Shown here piece after piece: positions 24,530 through 32,501 of a DNA stretch of 64,000 nucleotides. The notes below the pieces were generated by a model. That model ran no database searches. It had not been told where the DNA came from and saw only the letters and a list, made by a program, of their open reading frames with translations. The position numbers and the translations under genes are program-made. Location: assembly GCA_045578725.1 (NCBI GenBank), contig JAZNKS010000016.1:1-64000 (forward strand). Reading direction: 5' to 3'. This stretch comes from Flemingiibacterium sp045578725 (GTDB lineage Bacteria; Bacillota; Clostridia; Oscillospirales; CAG-272). Position 1 is the stretch's first letter. The number at the start of each line of letters is the position of its first letter.

Positions 24530-26386
24530 ATGACATTCTGTAAAAACGGAGCCGATGCCCGCGATCTTTTCTGTATCCGCGGCAGCTTCGGCGAGCTATC
24601 CGGTGCCGTTGAAATGACGGACAGCCGGATTCTGGCAAAATCGGAGGGCATCGCCCTGGCCTGCACACAGGACACCGACAAAAACGGCGTTCTCACGCTG
24701 GCCGGCAAGCTGACCAATACCGCTGCAGCGGATGCGATCCTTAGCGCGGCCGCCATAAAATTCACCTATGACGGCGGCGAATATGAGGTTTACACCCAGT
24801 ACAATGGCTGGCAGAACGAGAGTATGGGCGGATGGCAGCCGCTCGTTGCCACCGTCGGTGCTGAGGTTTGTGGCGTGCGCAACGCCTTCAGCGCCGCTCC
24901 CTTCCTCGTTCTCTGGAATAAGCAGACCGGCCGGGGTACCGCGTATCATCTGCTGGCTGATTCCGCTTGGGTGATGAAGGCCTCCAAGGTTGCCATCGGC
25001 GGCGAAGCCTCCATCGTTGTCGTAGAAATGGGCATCAAACCGGACGGTCTTTGCATGAAGCTGGCCCCCGGCGAAGTGTGCGCGCTTCCCGGTGTCATCG
25101 CCTACGATATCAGAAACAAGCTGGATATGGATGCCTGGAAGCTCCATGCCTATATGAACGAGCGCTATCCCCGCCGCGAGATGCCGGTCATCTACAACAC
25201 CTGGCTTGCCCGCTTTGATAAGATCACCTTCGACAATGTTGCCGATCAGATCGGCCGCGCCAGAGAGCTTGGCGTGGAATATTTCGTCATCGATGCCGGC
25301 TGGTTCGGCGACGGCCCGGATATGTGGGGCAACCGCGGCAACTGGTATGAAAACACGACTGCCGGCTTTGAGGGACGGATGGCGGAGCTTTCCGATGCCG
25401 TCCGTGCATCCGGTATGGGCTTTGGCTTCTGGCTGGAAATTGAATCCGCCGACCGTCTGGCCAAGGTGCTTGCCGAGCATCCCGACTATTACATCGATTA
25501 CCGTGGTGCCAAGCTGCTGAACTTTGCCAATCCGGATGCCTGCGAATGGCTTTTTGAAACCGTTACCGGCCTTGTCGCCCACTATGATGCTACCTTCATC
25601 AAATTCGATTTCAACCAGGATATGAAATTTGATGCCGAGGAATCCGCCTTCCTTCGCTATTACGACGGCTACCGTAAGCTGATCCGCCGTCTGCATGAGG
25701 CCTGCCCGCAGGTTTACTTTGAAAACTGTGCCTCCGGCGGCCTGCGTATGGCGCTCAACAACGGCTTCGATTTCGACAGCTATTGGCTCAGCGACAATCA
25801 GGGCCCGTTTGAGGGACTCCGGATTCTCAAGGAAACCCTCCGCCGTATGCCCGGCCAATGGATCGAGCGCTGGGCCGCGATCCGTTCGCTCGACGGATTT
25901 GCGCCGGTCTACAGCCCGACCGAGAACACCTGCTCAAAGCTCCTCTCCACCGACGATGCGGTCTGGGGAAGGATCATCAGCCTCGATCCCTCCTATCTGC
26001 AGGCCTTCCTGACCGGCGGCCCGATCGGCTTCAGCTGTGATCTGAACGCGCTGAATGAGAAGGATTTCGCATGGCTGAAGGCCTTCGTAGCCGAAAAAAA
26101 GGCAGAGCGCCCCTTCTGGCAGTCCGCCTGCGCCCGGATCCTGTGCGATACCGAATCCATGCTGGTACTGGAATATCATAGCGAGGATTTCGCAAAAATC
26201 GAACTGTTCGTCATTTCCTCAAAGGTCCGCCAGAATGCGATCACCGTCTATCCTGTGCTTGACAAAGCCGCCTCCTATCGGATCGGCGATGAAATCCGAA
26301 CCGGTGCCGTGCTGGATGCCGACGGCATCCGCACCAACATTCCCGGCGACTACAAGGCTGTCCGCATCACGCTGGAGCGGATCTGA
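24530..26386 (+). CDS. Alpha-galactosidase, glycoside hydrolase family 36 (clan GH-D)
   Basis: 618 residues. An N-terminal beta-sandwich domain is followed by a TIM barrel with clan GH-D signatures: FVIDAGWFGD near residue 257, the nucleophile Asp near 360 in FIKFDFNQD, ENCASGGLRM near 400 and the acid/base Asp near 422 in LSDNQGPFE. It is shorter than the common 700-residue GH36 enzymes, and IKFDFN replaces the usual KWDxN. No signal peptide. The expected action is release of alpha-galactose from raffinose-type sugars or galactomannan fragments. The start follows AAGTGAGG. Confidence 0.85.
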   Translation: MTFCKNGADARDLFCIRGSFGELSGAVEMTDSRILAKSEGIALACTQDTDKNGVLTLAGKLTNTAAADAILSAAAIKFTYDGGEYEVYTQYNGWQNESMGGWQPLVATVGAEVCGVRNAFSAAPFLVLWNKQTGRGTAYHLLADSAWVMKASKVAIGGEASIVVVEMGIKPDGLCMKLAPGEVCALPGVIAYDIRNKLDMDAWKLHAYMNERYPRREMPVIYNTWLARFDKITFDNVADQIGRARELGVEYFVIDAGWFGDGPDMWGNRGNWYENTTAGFEGRMAELSDAVRASGMGFGFWLEIESADRLAKVLAEHPDYYIDYRGAKLLNFANPDACEWLFETVTGLVAHYDATFIKFDFNQDMKFDAEESAFLRYYDGYRKLIRRLHEACPQVYFENCASGGLRMALNNGFDFDSYWLSDNQGPFEGLRILKETLRRMPGQWIERWAAIRSLDGFAPVYSPTENTCSKLLSTDDAVWGRIISLDPSYLQAFLTGGPIGFSCDLNALNEKDFAWLKAFVAEKKAERPFWQSACARILCDTESMLVLEYHSEDFAKIELFVISSKVRQNAITVYPVLDKAASYRIGDEIRTGAVLDADGIRTNIPGDYKAVRITLERI

Positions 26387-26404
26387 CCGACTTTCTTCAG
26401 TAGA

Positions 26405-26491
26405 TGGCGCTGCTGCAAGTTGAAAACCTGCAGCAGCGCTGGGCCCAAACGCGCAGGGGCTGTTGCATCGGAATGCAACAGCCCCTTTTTT
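26405..26491. terminator. Two tandem terminator hairpins
   Basis: The first stem is GCGCTGCTGCA (26407-26417) with 26429-26439. The second is a 14-bp perfect stem AGGGGCTGTTGCAT (26455-26468) with 26473-26486, followed by a T-tract. They separate the convergent GH36 and LuxR genes. Confidence 0.88.
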
Positions 26492-26501
26492 CTGTACGGG
26501 G

Positions 26502-28166
26502 TTACTCCGCCCGCCCGGCCTTCTTATCCTGAATCTGCTTCAGCGCCGCAAAGCGCAGGAATTGCTTTCGGGAGGAAATACCGAGCTTGGAATAAATATT
26601 TTTGTTGTGGTATTTCATCGTGTTTTCCTTGATGCCGATGGATGCCGCAATCTCCGCTGTGGATTTCCCCTCGGCATAAAGCGAGTAGATGCGCATTTCC
26701 TGCGGGGTCAGCGTCTTCAGATTGCTGAGGAAATATTCGTAATCCTCCAGCACAATTTCGGTCTTGCTCTCCTCTGACAGATGCTGGATCTCGCTTTTGG
26801 CAAGCTCGTATTCCTCCAGCGCCTTTTCATAGGCCTCCCGTGCCCGGAAAGCCTCCTCCTCAGCTGCCTGACGGGCAGCCTTCAGCGTTTCCAGCTGTTC
26901 CTCCAGCACCGAGGATTTCTTTTCGAAGAATTCGAACAAATCATCGAATTCGCGGATTTTCAGCGGCTCAACATCCTTTTCGCTGTACTTGATCTGCTCG
27001 ATCTTCTTCAGAATCGGCGCCACATATTTCCGGCTCAAAAACAGACAGTAAACAAACGTGATAACCAAAACGGCAAAGATGATGCCGACCGTTTTCATCT
27101 GCCCGCGCTGAATCAGGGCGCTGAACCGTGCCTCGTTCAGCATAAGCGCGGCGTGAAATCCGCCATCGCCAAGCTTCACACGTCTTAATCTGCCGATGCA
27201 TTTTTCCGTGCCGAAATCGAACACCGTCAGCTGGTGCCGCTCGGTGACGGTCACGTTTTGAGGATCGACGGTATTGTAGCGTCCGGAGCTGAACTGACCG
27301 GATAATACGCCCTGCTTTTCATCAAGAAGCGCACCGATGAGAAGTCCCTGCTCATCCTCGTTTATCTTCTTGGACAGCTGGAAGTACATATCGCTGATTT
27401 CAAAGCCGCAGACACCGATGATGGTATCCTTCGGGTCCCGGATCGGCACATAGACATACCGCGCGCGCTCCCAGGTGTCGGGAATCTCCACAACCGTGCT
27501 GAGGATATAATGGGTTCCGTCTGCGAAATCCGCATCGCAGGTGTCAAAAAAATGCGTGCGCATCTCGTTGTTCCAGCCGCTGTGGAAGGTTACATTCCCC
27601 TCCTTGGCGGTGGAAAAGGAGCCGCGGTAGAGGGTAAATTCATTGTTGACTGTGCTTTCCGAGAAGAGGTTGACATATTTCAGATAAATGCCGTTGAACA
27701 GCGGCTCCTCGGAATGGGAATTCACCGTTGTATCCAGAAGATAGAAGGCACCGCTTGAGGGGGCCAGCTGCATATTGAGATAAACCGTGCTGTACAGCCT
27801 GCTCTGGAGAGCGGACAGCATCGCGGCATCGTTTTTCAGATCGGAAAAAGCCAGATTGTGCTCGGTCAGAAAGGCCTTGATTTCCGCCTCCAGCTGATCA
27901 GAGAAGGAAATGGCATGAGCGGCCGCCATTTCGTAATCGTGCTCAATATTGTCCGCCCAGGCGGCCAGCTTGGTGTCCAGCACGTCCATGATCTGCTTGC
28001 TCGCGGGATTCAGAATTCCGAACAGATGCAGAAAGAGCAGAATCAGCAGCAGCACCAGCGCAGCGGCAGAGATAAAGTAGGCGATAAACCGCCGGCGGAT
28101 GGAGATTCCGCCGCTTTTGATATGCCGGAGAACGTGCCCAATTTTCACGAGCAGACCCGCTTTCAT
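26502..28166 (-). CDS. Membrane-spanning LuxR-type one-component regulator
   Basis: 554 residues. A basic N-terminus leads to membrane segment 1 (about 28-50), then a 300-residue outside domain with a Cache-like two-lobed pattern (YLLDTTVNSHSEE, VYVPIRDPKDTIIGVCGFEISD), membrane segment 2 (about 361-379), a long coiled coil (415-470), and a C-terminal LuxR helix-turn-helix (486-545) with LTPQEMRIYSLYAEGKSTAEIAASIGIKENTMKYH. No kinase or receiver domain is present, so the signal passes through the membrane straight to the DNA-binding head. It lies 12 bases after a solute-binding lipoprotein gene in the same operon, which suggests that protein presents the ligand. Confidence 0.85.
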   Translation of the reverse strand: MKAGLLVKIGHVLRHIKSGGISIRRRFIAYFISAAALVLLLILLFLHLFGILNPASKQIMDVLDTKLAAWADNIEHDYEMAAAHAISFSDQLEAEIKAFLTEHNLAFSDLKNDAAMLSALQSRLYSTVYLNMQLAPSSGAFYLLDTTVNSHSEEPLFNGIYLKYVNLFSESTVNNEFTLYRGSFSTAKEGNVTFHSGWNNEMRTHFFDTCDADFADGTHYILSTVVEIPDTWERARYVYVPIRDPKDTIIGVCGFEISDMYFQLSKKINEDEQGLLIGALLDEKQGVLSGQFSSGRYNTVDPQNVTVTERHQLTVFDFGTEKCIGRLRRVKLGDGGFHAALMLNEARFSALIQRGQMKTVGIIFAVLVITFVYCLFLSRKYVAPILKKIEQIKYSEKDVEPLKIREFDDLFEFFEKKSSVLEEQLETLKAARQAAEEEAFRAREAYEKALEEYELAKSEIQHLSEESKTEIVLEDYEYFLSNLKTLTPQEMRIYSLYAEGKSTAEIAASIGIKENTMKYHNKNIYSKLGISSRKQFLRFAALKQIQDKKAGRAE

Positions 28167-28178
28167 ACGAATGCCTCC

Positions 28179-29540
28179 TTATTTTCCGGACAGACTTACA
28201 AGCTCGGCCAGCGAGGCCTCGGCCAGCGCCCGCAGTGTGTCCCCGGTAACAGCCCCGTCGCTCAGCAGCTTTTTATACTGATTGTGCGCGGCTTGCAGAA
28301 CCGTCTTCACATTCGCCTCAAAATCGAGCTGCACCTCCGAAGCGCCGTCATACAGCGGAAGCGAATAGACCGTGTAATCCTCCAGCATCGTGCCGACCGC
28401 CGCATAAACGCTCCGGTAGCTTTCCTTCCCGATCAGGCCGGGATCGGCAAACAGCGCCCCGAAGGCATCCTCCGTCACCGGAAGATAGCCGGCATTCGTG
28501 ACAAAGCGGAGATTGTTCTCCTTCGCGGTCAGCCATTTTGCGAAGATGGCCGCCGCCTGATTCTTCCGCTCATCCTCGCTTTTTACGGCGAACAGACCGC
28601 CGCCGCGGAAGATAACGCCCGCTTCCGACTCCGTGAAGGTCGGATACGGAAGCGCGATTGCTTCGATAGCCTCGGTGGTATTGTCCGGATGAACAACATC
28701 GGTCGGCTGATACAGCACATCGGCGGTGGAGCCGGTGTTGGCAATAATCTCGGCCGTTTTCCAGCGTGCGGCCGCGTATCCTTCACCCAGACAGATGCCG
28801 CCGTAGATCGCCGTTTCGGCAAGCGGGAGCCATACCGCACGGAAGGCATCCTCATCCAGCCGCAGACGGCCGCCGCGGACAAATTCGCCGCCGTAAGCCT
28901 TCATGCCCACATAGGCATAGTGATAGAAATCGTTGATCTGCAAAAAGTCGCGGCCGCCCGACCAGTCATAGTACGCCCGCGCGGCTTTGAAGATTCCGTC
29001 AAAGGTCGAAAGATCGTCCGCTGTGAGAGCGCTGGCTTCGCTGAATGGCTTGAACAACGTTTTGTTCAGATAAAAGGTTTCCATGGATTTGGCCATAGGG
29101 AGCATGAGAAGCTGATCGTCAAAATAGCCCTCATCCAGAAATTCCGGACGGAAGGCCGCCAGCTCTTTGGCGGTGAAATAATCATTCCATGCAAGAAGCT
29201 TATCTTTGCCGACAATCTGTGCTACACGCGGATAGGCCGTAAACAAATCCGGCATGGCATCGGCGCCGGGCTCATTTCCCGCAGAGGCCGCAAGGGCCTT
29301 ATCGATGGCAGAGGAGCTGGTGACCGAAACCACATTGACCGTGATGCCGTGCTCGCTTCCGACGGACCGGTTGAATTCATCGATGAGCGTATTCAGCGGT
29401 GAGATTGTCTGGCTTCCGTAAACGTGCCAGATCGTAAGCATGACCGGATTGGCAGGACTTGGCATCCGTGTTTTGCCGCAGCCAAAGCAAAGCGATATAA
29501 GGATTACAAAGCCAATGAGAATTGCAAGTGTTTTTTTCAT
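28179..29540 (-). CDS. Extracellular solute-binding lipoprotein (family 1)
   Basis: 453 residues from the ATG at 29540, chosen because GGAAGGTGG is well placed before it. The signal peptide ends in SLCFGC, with the lipidated Cys in a typical lipobox. The mature part has the family 1 pattern (LTIWHVYGS, FNRSVGSEHGITVNVV, LPMAKSMETFYLNKTLF, VRGGRLRLDED). No permease genes follow. Instead the next gene is the membrane LuxR regulator, so this protein may be a sensory rather than a transport subunit. It differs clearly from the other two binding proteins in the window. Confidence 0.87.
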   Translation of the reverse strand: MKKTLAILIGFVILISLCFGCGKTRMPSPANPVMLTIWHVYGSQTISPLNTLIDEFNRSVGSEHGITVNVVSVTSSSAIDKALAASAGNEPGADAMPDLFTAYPRVAQIVGKDKLLAWNDYFTAKELAAFRPEFLDEGYFDDQLLMLPMAKSMETFYLNKTLFKPFSEASALTADDLSTFDGIFKAARAYYDWSGGRDFLQINDFYHYAYVGMKAYGGEFVRGGRLRLDEDAFRAVWLPLAETAIYGGICLGEGYAAARWKTAEIIANTGSTADVLYQPTDVVHPDNTTEAIEAIALPYPTFTESEAGVIFRGGGLFAVKSEDERKNQAAAIFAKWLTAKENNLRFVTNAGYLPVTEDAFGALFADPGLIGKESYRSVYAAVGTMLEDYTVYSLPLYDGASEVQLDFEANVKTVLQAAHNQYKKLLSDGAVTGDTLRALAEASLAELVSLSGK

Positions 29541-29603
29541 GATGCCACCTTCCATTCAAGCTTCCCACCCGATCCCCCACTTTTTGCATTATTTTCGCTT
29601 TTT

Positions 29604-29629
29604 CCACCCTTTTTGGGCACAAGGGGTGG
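29604..29629 (-). other. Hairpin in the leader of the binding-protein/LuxR operon
   Basis: CCACCC (29604-29609) with GGGTGG (29624-29629) in a leader of about 160 bases. No T-tract follows in the leftward direction. The rest of 29541-29707 shows no gene. Confidence 0.4.
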
Positions 29630-29707
29630 GGACATTTACAGAATTATCCGTATAATAATACACAAGGAGTCCGGTGATAAGTGTTTTACGCCTGTTTTTC
29701 TACGGTT

Positions 29708-29736
29708 ATTATATCACAGAATCCGGATTCATTCAA
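29708..29736 (-). promoter_or_regulatory. Promoter of the binding-protein/LuxR operon
   Basis: TTGAAT (29736-29731), 17 bases, TATAAT (29713-29708), leftward. Confidence 0.75.
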
Positions 29737-29833
29737 GAGGCGGCGCGATTTTTTCGCTTATCCTTTTTTTCGGGAGCCCGCCGGGCACCCAAAACAAGCA
29801 ACCGAACGACACAATCGCAAGGAGGAAATTGAC

Positions 29834-29960
29834 ATGAGCTATGTTGGCAGATGGGTCTTTCATTCCATCGGTATGATGAATGAGGCTGACGAAATGGTCT
29901 ATCTGAATGCAGAAGAATACCGGAAGGCACCGATGCCGTACATCGATGAATCGGATAGAA
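29834..29960 (+). pseudogene. Truncated conserved hypothetical gene (N-terminus only)
   Basis: A strong AGGAGG precedes ATG 29834. The first 40 or so codons (MSYVGRWVFHSIGMM, then EMVYLNAEEYRKAPMPYIDESD) look like the start of a small conserved Clostridia protein of unknown function that I recall as longer. After about 29955 the composition and sense break down, and a terminator at 30040-30066 follows. The frame stays open to 30211, but that part passes through the terminator and a tandem repeat and is not protein-like. I read this as a gene that has lost its 3' portion. Confidence 0.55.
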
Positions 29961-30039
29961 TTCATTCGTCAAGTTTTTTCGGGGCTGTTTGGGCTTGGGA
30001 ACCGTTTCTTCCGGGGCCAACCTCCGGAGCAAATACACT

Positions 30040-30066
30040 ATGGAACCCATTGAGGGTTCCATTTTT
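30040..30066 (+). terminator. Rho-independent terminator after the truncated gene
   Basis: ATGGAACCC (30040-30048), loop ATTGA, GGGTTCCAT (30054-30062), then T5. Confidence 0.85.
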
Positions 30067-30096
30067 GTGTGCTTTGCACGCAGAAAACGATGGTTT

Positions 30097-30132
30097 CAGG
30101 CGCAAAAGCGCCTGCGCGAAAGCGCCTGCGCG
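30097..30132. repeat. Short tandem repeat with inverted repeat
   Basis: AAAGCGCCTGCGCG occurs twice in tandem (30105-30118 and 30119-30132), preceded by the perfect hairpin CAGGCGC-AAAA-GCGCCTG (30097-30114). The remaining 30133-30282 shows no gene. Confidence 0.8.
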
Positions 30133-30282
30133 TTTACGCCCCCGTACGGCTGCACGTTTTCAACTTACGGCAGTTCCTTTTCTTATTTACAATTCGCCGC
30201 TTATCTCATAGCACAGAAACACTTCCCGTGCGCATCCGCTTGGACATTCTCAGCCTCATCAAAATATTGTGCCGATTTCTTC

Positions 30283-30329
30283 AAGTGTTATGATTTGTCT
30301 ATTTACAAAAAACACTTATGTGATATAAT
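30283..30329 (+). promoter_or_regulatory. Promoter and inverted repeat before the TIM-barrel gene
   Basis: TTTACA 30302-30307, 16 bases, TATAAT 30324-30329. The inverted repeat AAGTGTT (30283-30289) / AACACTT (30311-30317) spans the -35 box and could be an operator. Confidence 0.7.
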
Positions 30330-30394
30330 TGATAGGAGGCATCCATACGGAATGCCTTTGACAAAAATCCGGATAATTTGCGAGGTAAAGCATT

Positions 30395-32383
30395 ATGAAA
30401 AGAGAAATACCGAATACCCTGTATTTTTCACTGAAAAATAACGATCTTGTAAACAGAGGCTATATAAAAGAACTCGATTTTATAAAAAAGCACATGAGCA
30501 TCACCCATCTCGGTGTGGGGGTAGGTGCGGGAATCTCTCTTCAGAATAAACAGCAGTGCCATAAGGCATTAAAGGAGGTAACCGAATACGCCCACAGTAT
30601 CGGGATCAAGGTATGCCTGCGCCTCGTCGTTAATGCCGGATTTTATAACTCCTCGGTATTTTCCGAGGATCCGGTTGACCGTCTGGAGATGTTTCCGATT
30701 CCCGAGCCCGATAAAGCCGAAGCGATTGTCAGCGATATCGAGCTTGAAGCCGACGAAAACGGCTTTGTGCAGTACACGCATACAGCCGTTGGGGCAAGAA
30801 AAAAGCTGATGCCCATCTATTCGCAGATTCTTAAGGCCTATACATTTGAAAAAACGGCAGAGGGCTTCTATAAGGACGGAACGCTCGTTGACGTTACCGA
30901 TGAAGTAAATATCACAGATTGGAGAACCAGTCAAACGAGCTTTACTCTGAATCTCGGCAGGGAAAACGCAGGCAGAACCGTTTTTGTACTTCTTGCGTGG
31001 TTCTATAACATCACGGCTGTTACAGATGACTGGGAGAGGCATAAGCGCATTATCGACGATTATTCCGACATTCCTCTTGACGGTGTCGTCATGGATGAAT
31101 ATGGCTATATTCTTCTCAATTCCGGACCCATTTCCCGCGGGCAGGATGCTCCCTTCAGAGGAAGAATCTATTCTATGGGTATGAAGAAAAAGTATGCCGA
31201 AAGATGGAATATCGATCTTGACAGACTGCTCTTTGATATGCGTTACGCGCCTGAGGGTGACGAAAGCGTGCGAATAAAGGCCATCAATACCTATTTTGAA
31301 AAGCTTCGTGTTTTCCCGCTTGAGGTAGAGAAGAAGGTCTATGATTACGCAAAGGAAGTTTTCGGTGAGGATGCGTACATTTCCTGTCATAATACGTTTC
31401 ATAATGATTTGGGCTATGACGAAATATGGCATACCGCTTCGAACTGGTGGGATATTCCGCGTGAGCTTGCTCACACCGATGAAAATATACCCTATCCCGT
31501 AAGACTCGGTATAATGATCGCCTGCAAAAGTCCGATAGACATCGATATGTATTATAACAAGGTCAGCGAGAATCACTATACGCACATGATAGAAGGTGCG
31601 CCCTTCGGAACGCGCGAATGGCATCATTCTTACAGAGATTTCACCTGGGGAAGCAGTTTCACAGAACCCGATTTCCTTCGGGATATCAAAATGATTGACG
31701 ATCAGATCGCGCGGCTGAATCCTTTTCAGACCGAATTCCCGAAAATGGATCTGCTTATCGTCTTCGGTGCGGCAGCTCAAGCAAACTGGTATCCCGATTA
31801 CAGCGCAAGAAGTGTTTTTGATATAGACGGTACGCTTCATATTGTTCCGAAATGCAGCGAAATATGGAACGCCGGATATATCAGCGCGCTTGCACCCGAT
31901 TATGCGATCGAAGACGGCAGAATCATTCTCGAAGACGGCAAAATCGTATTTAACGGGCACGCATTCAAAAACTGTCTTTTCCTGTACCCGAAGTATGCCA
32001 AAAAGAGCACATACGAATTTTTGAACCGGGCGTATGAGAACGGAGTAAATATTGCATCGGCAGGCAGAAGCGATATTGATTTTGACGGAAACGAAATGGA
32101 GCTTACGATTCCGAAGTACGATCATTTCGATATTTCAATCCTTGAAAAAATGGGCGTTGAGAAGAATCGTTTTGACGGCGGATGTGTTTATGAGGATGGC
32201 AGTTTTGCGCTTGTGAGTATGGGTATACTGACAGGAGAGCCGACAGAATTTGATATTTGGATCGACGGAGTCAATTATAAGGGACACCATACCGGACTTC
32301 TGGCATATCGCAAAGGGGAATTTGCTTTTGCGTCAAAGGGGAGTACGCTGTATGCAGACGGTGTTGAAATCGAACTTGAATAG
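30395..32383 (+). CDS. Uncharacterised TIM-barrel glycosidase-like protein
   Basis: 662 residues; no family recognised. An N-terminal barrel-like part has ITHLGVGVGAGISL, SIGIKVCLRLVVNAGFY and, around residue 235, PLDGVVMDEYGYILL, where a D-E pair at a strand end looks catalytic. The C-terminal part resembles the A4 beta-galactosidase trimerisation/beta-sandwich region (MDLLIVFGAAAQANWYPDYS, VNIASAGRSDIDF). No signal peptide. Codon use is clearly different from the neighbours, with many AAA, ATA and AGA codons and AT-richer DNA, which points to recent acquisition. The leader has a hairpin AGGCATCC/GGAATGCCT near 30336-30356. Confidence 0.6.
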   Translation: MKREIPNTLYFSLKNNDLVNRGYIKELDFIKKHMSITHLGVGVGAGISLQNKQQCHKALKEVTEYAHSIGIKVCLRLVVNAGFYNSSVFSEDPVDRLEMFPIPEPDKAEAIVSDIELEADENGFVQYTHTAVGARKKLMPIYSQILKAYTFEKTAEGFYKDGTLVDVTDEVNITDWRTSQTSFTLNLGRENAGRTVFVLLAWFYNITAVTDDWERHKRIIDDYSDIPLDGVVMDEYGYILLNSGPISRGQDAPFRGRIYSMGMKKKYAERWNIDLDRLLFDMRYAPEGDESVRIKAINTYFEKLRVFPLEVEKKVYDYAKEVFGEDAYISCHNTFHNDLGYDEIWHTASNWWDIPRELAHTDENIPYPVRLGIMIACKSPIDIDMYYNKVSENHYTHMIEGAPFGTREWHHSYRDFTWGSSFTEPDFLRDIKMIDDQIARLNPFQTEFPKMDLLIVFGAAAQANWYPDYSARSVFDIDGTLHIVPKCSEIWNAGYISALAPDYAIEDGRIILEDGKIVFNGHAFKNCLFLYPKYAKKSTYEFLNRAYENGVNIASAGRSDIDFDGNEMELTIPKYDHFDISILEKMGVEKNRFDGGCVYEDGSFALVSMGILTGEPTEFDIWIDGVNYKGHHTGLLAYRKGEFAFASKGSTLYADGVEIELE

Positions 32384-32463
32384 GAATAAATCTCATCATA
32401 CAGGATTCATCCGGATGGAGATCTGCCGACCGCGCGTTTAGGCCTGACAATACAAACGGAAGA

Positions 32464-32499
32464 GGCTGCTGCATTTCGATGCAGCAGCCCCTTCTCATT
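32464..32499. terminator. Terminator between convergent genes
   Basis: GGCTGCTGCAT (32464-32474), loop TTCG, ATGCAGCAGCC (32479-32489), then a T-rich run. Confidence 0.88.
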
Positions 32500-32501
32500 T
32501 T

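Noticed and set aside
30097..30132. Possible CRISPR-like repeats
   Set aside because: Only two directly adjacent 14-base units with no spacers and no cas genes.
30330..30394. Riboswitch before the TIM-barrel gene
   Set aside because: Only one short hairpin is visible, and no known aptamer pattern or alternative terminator.
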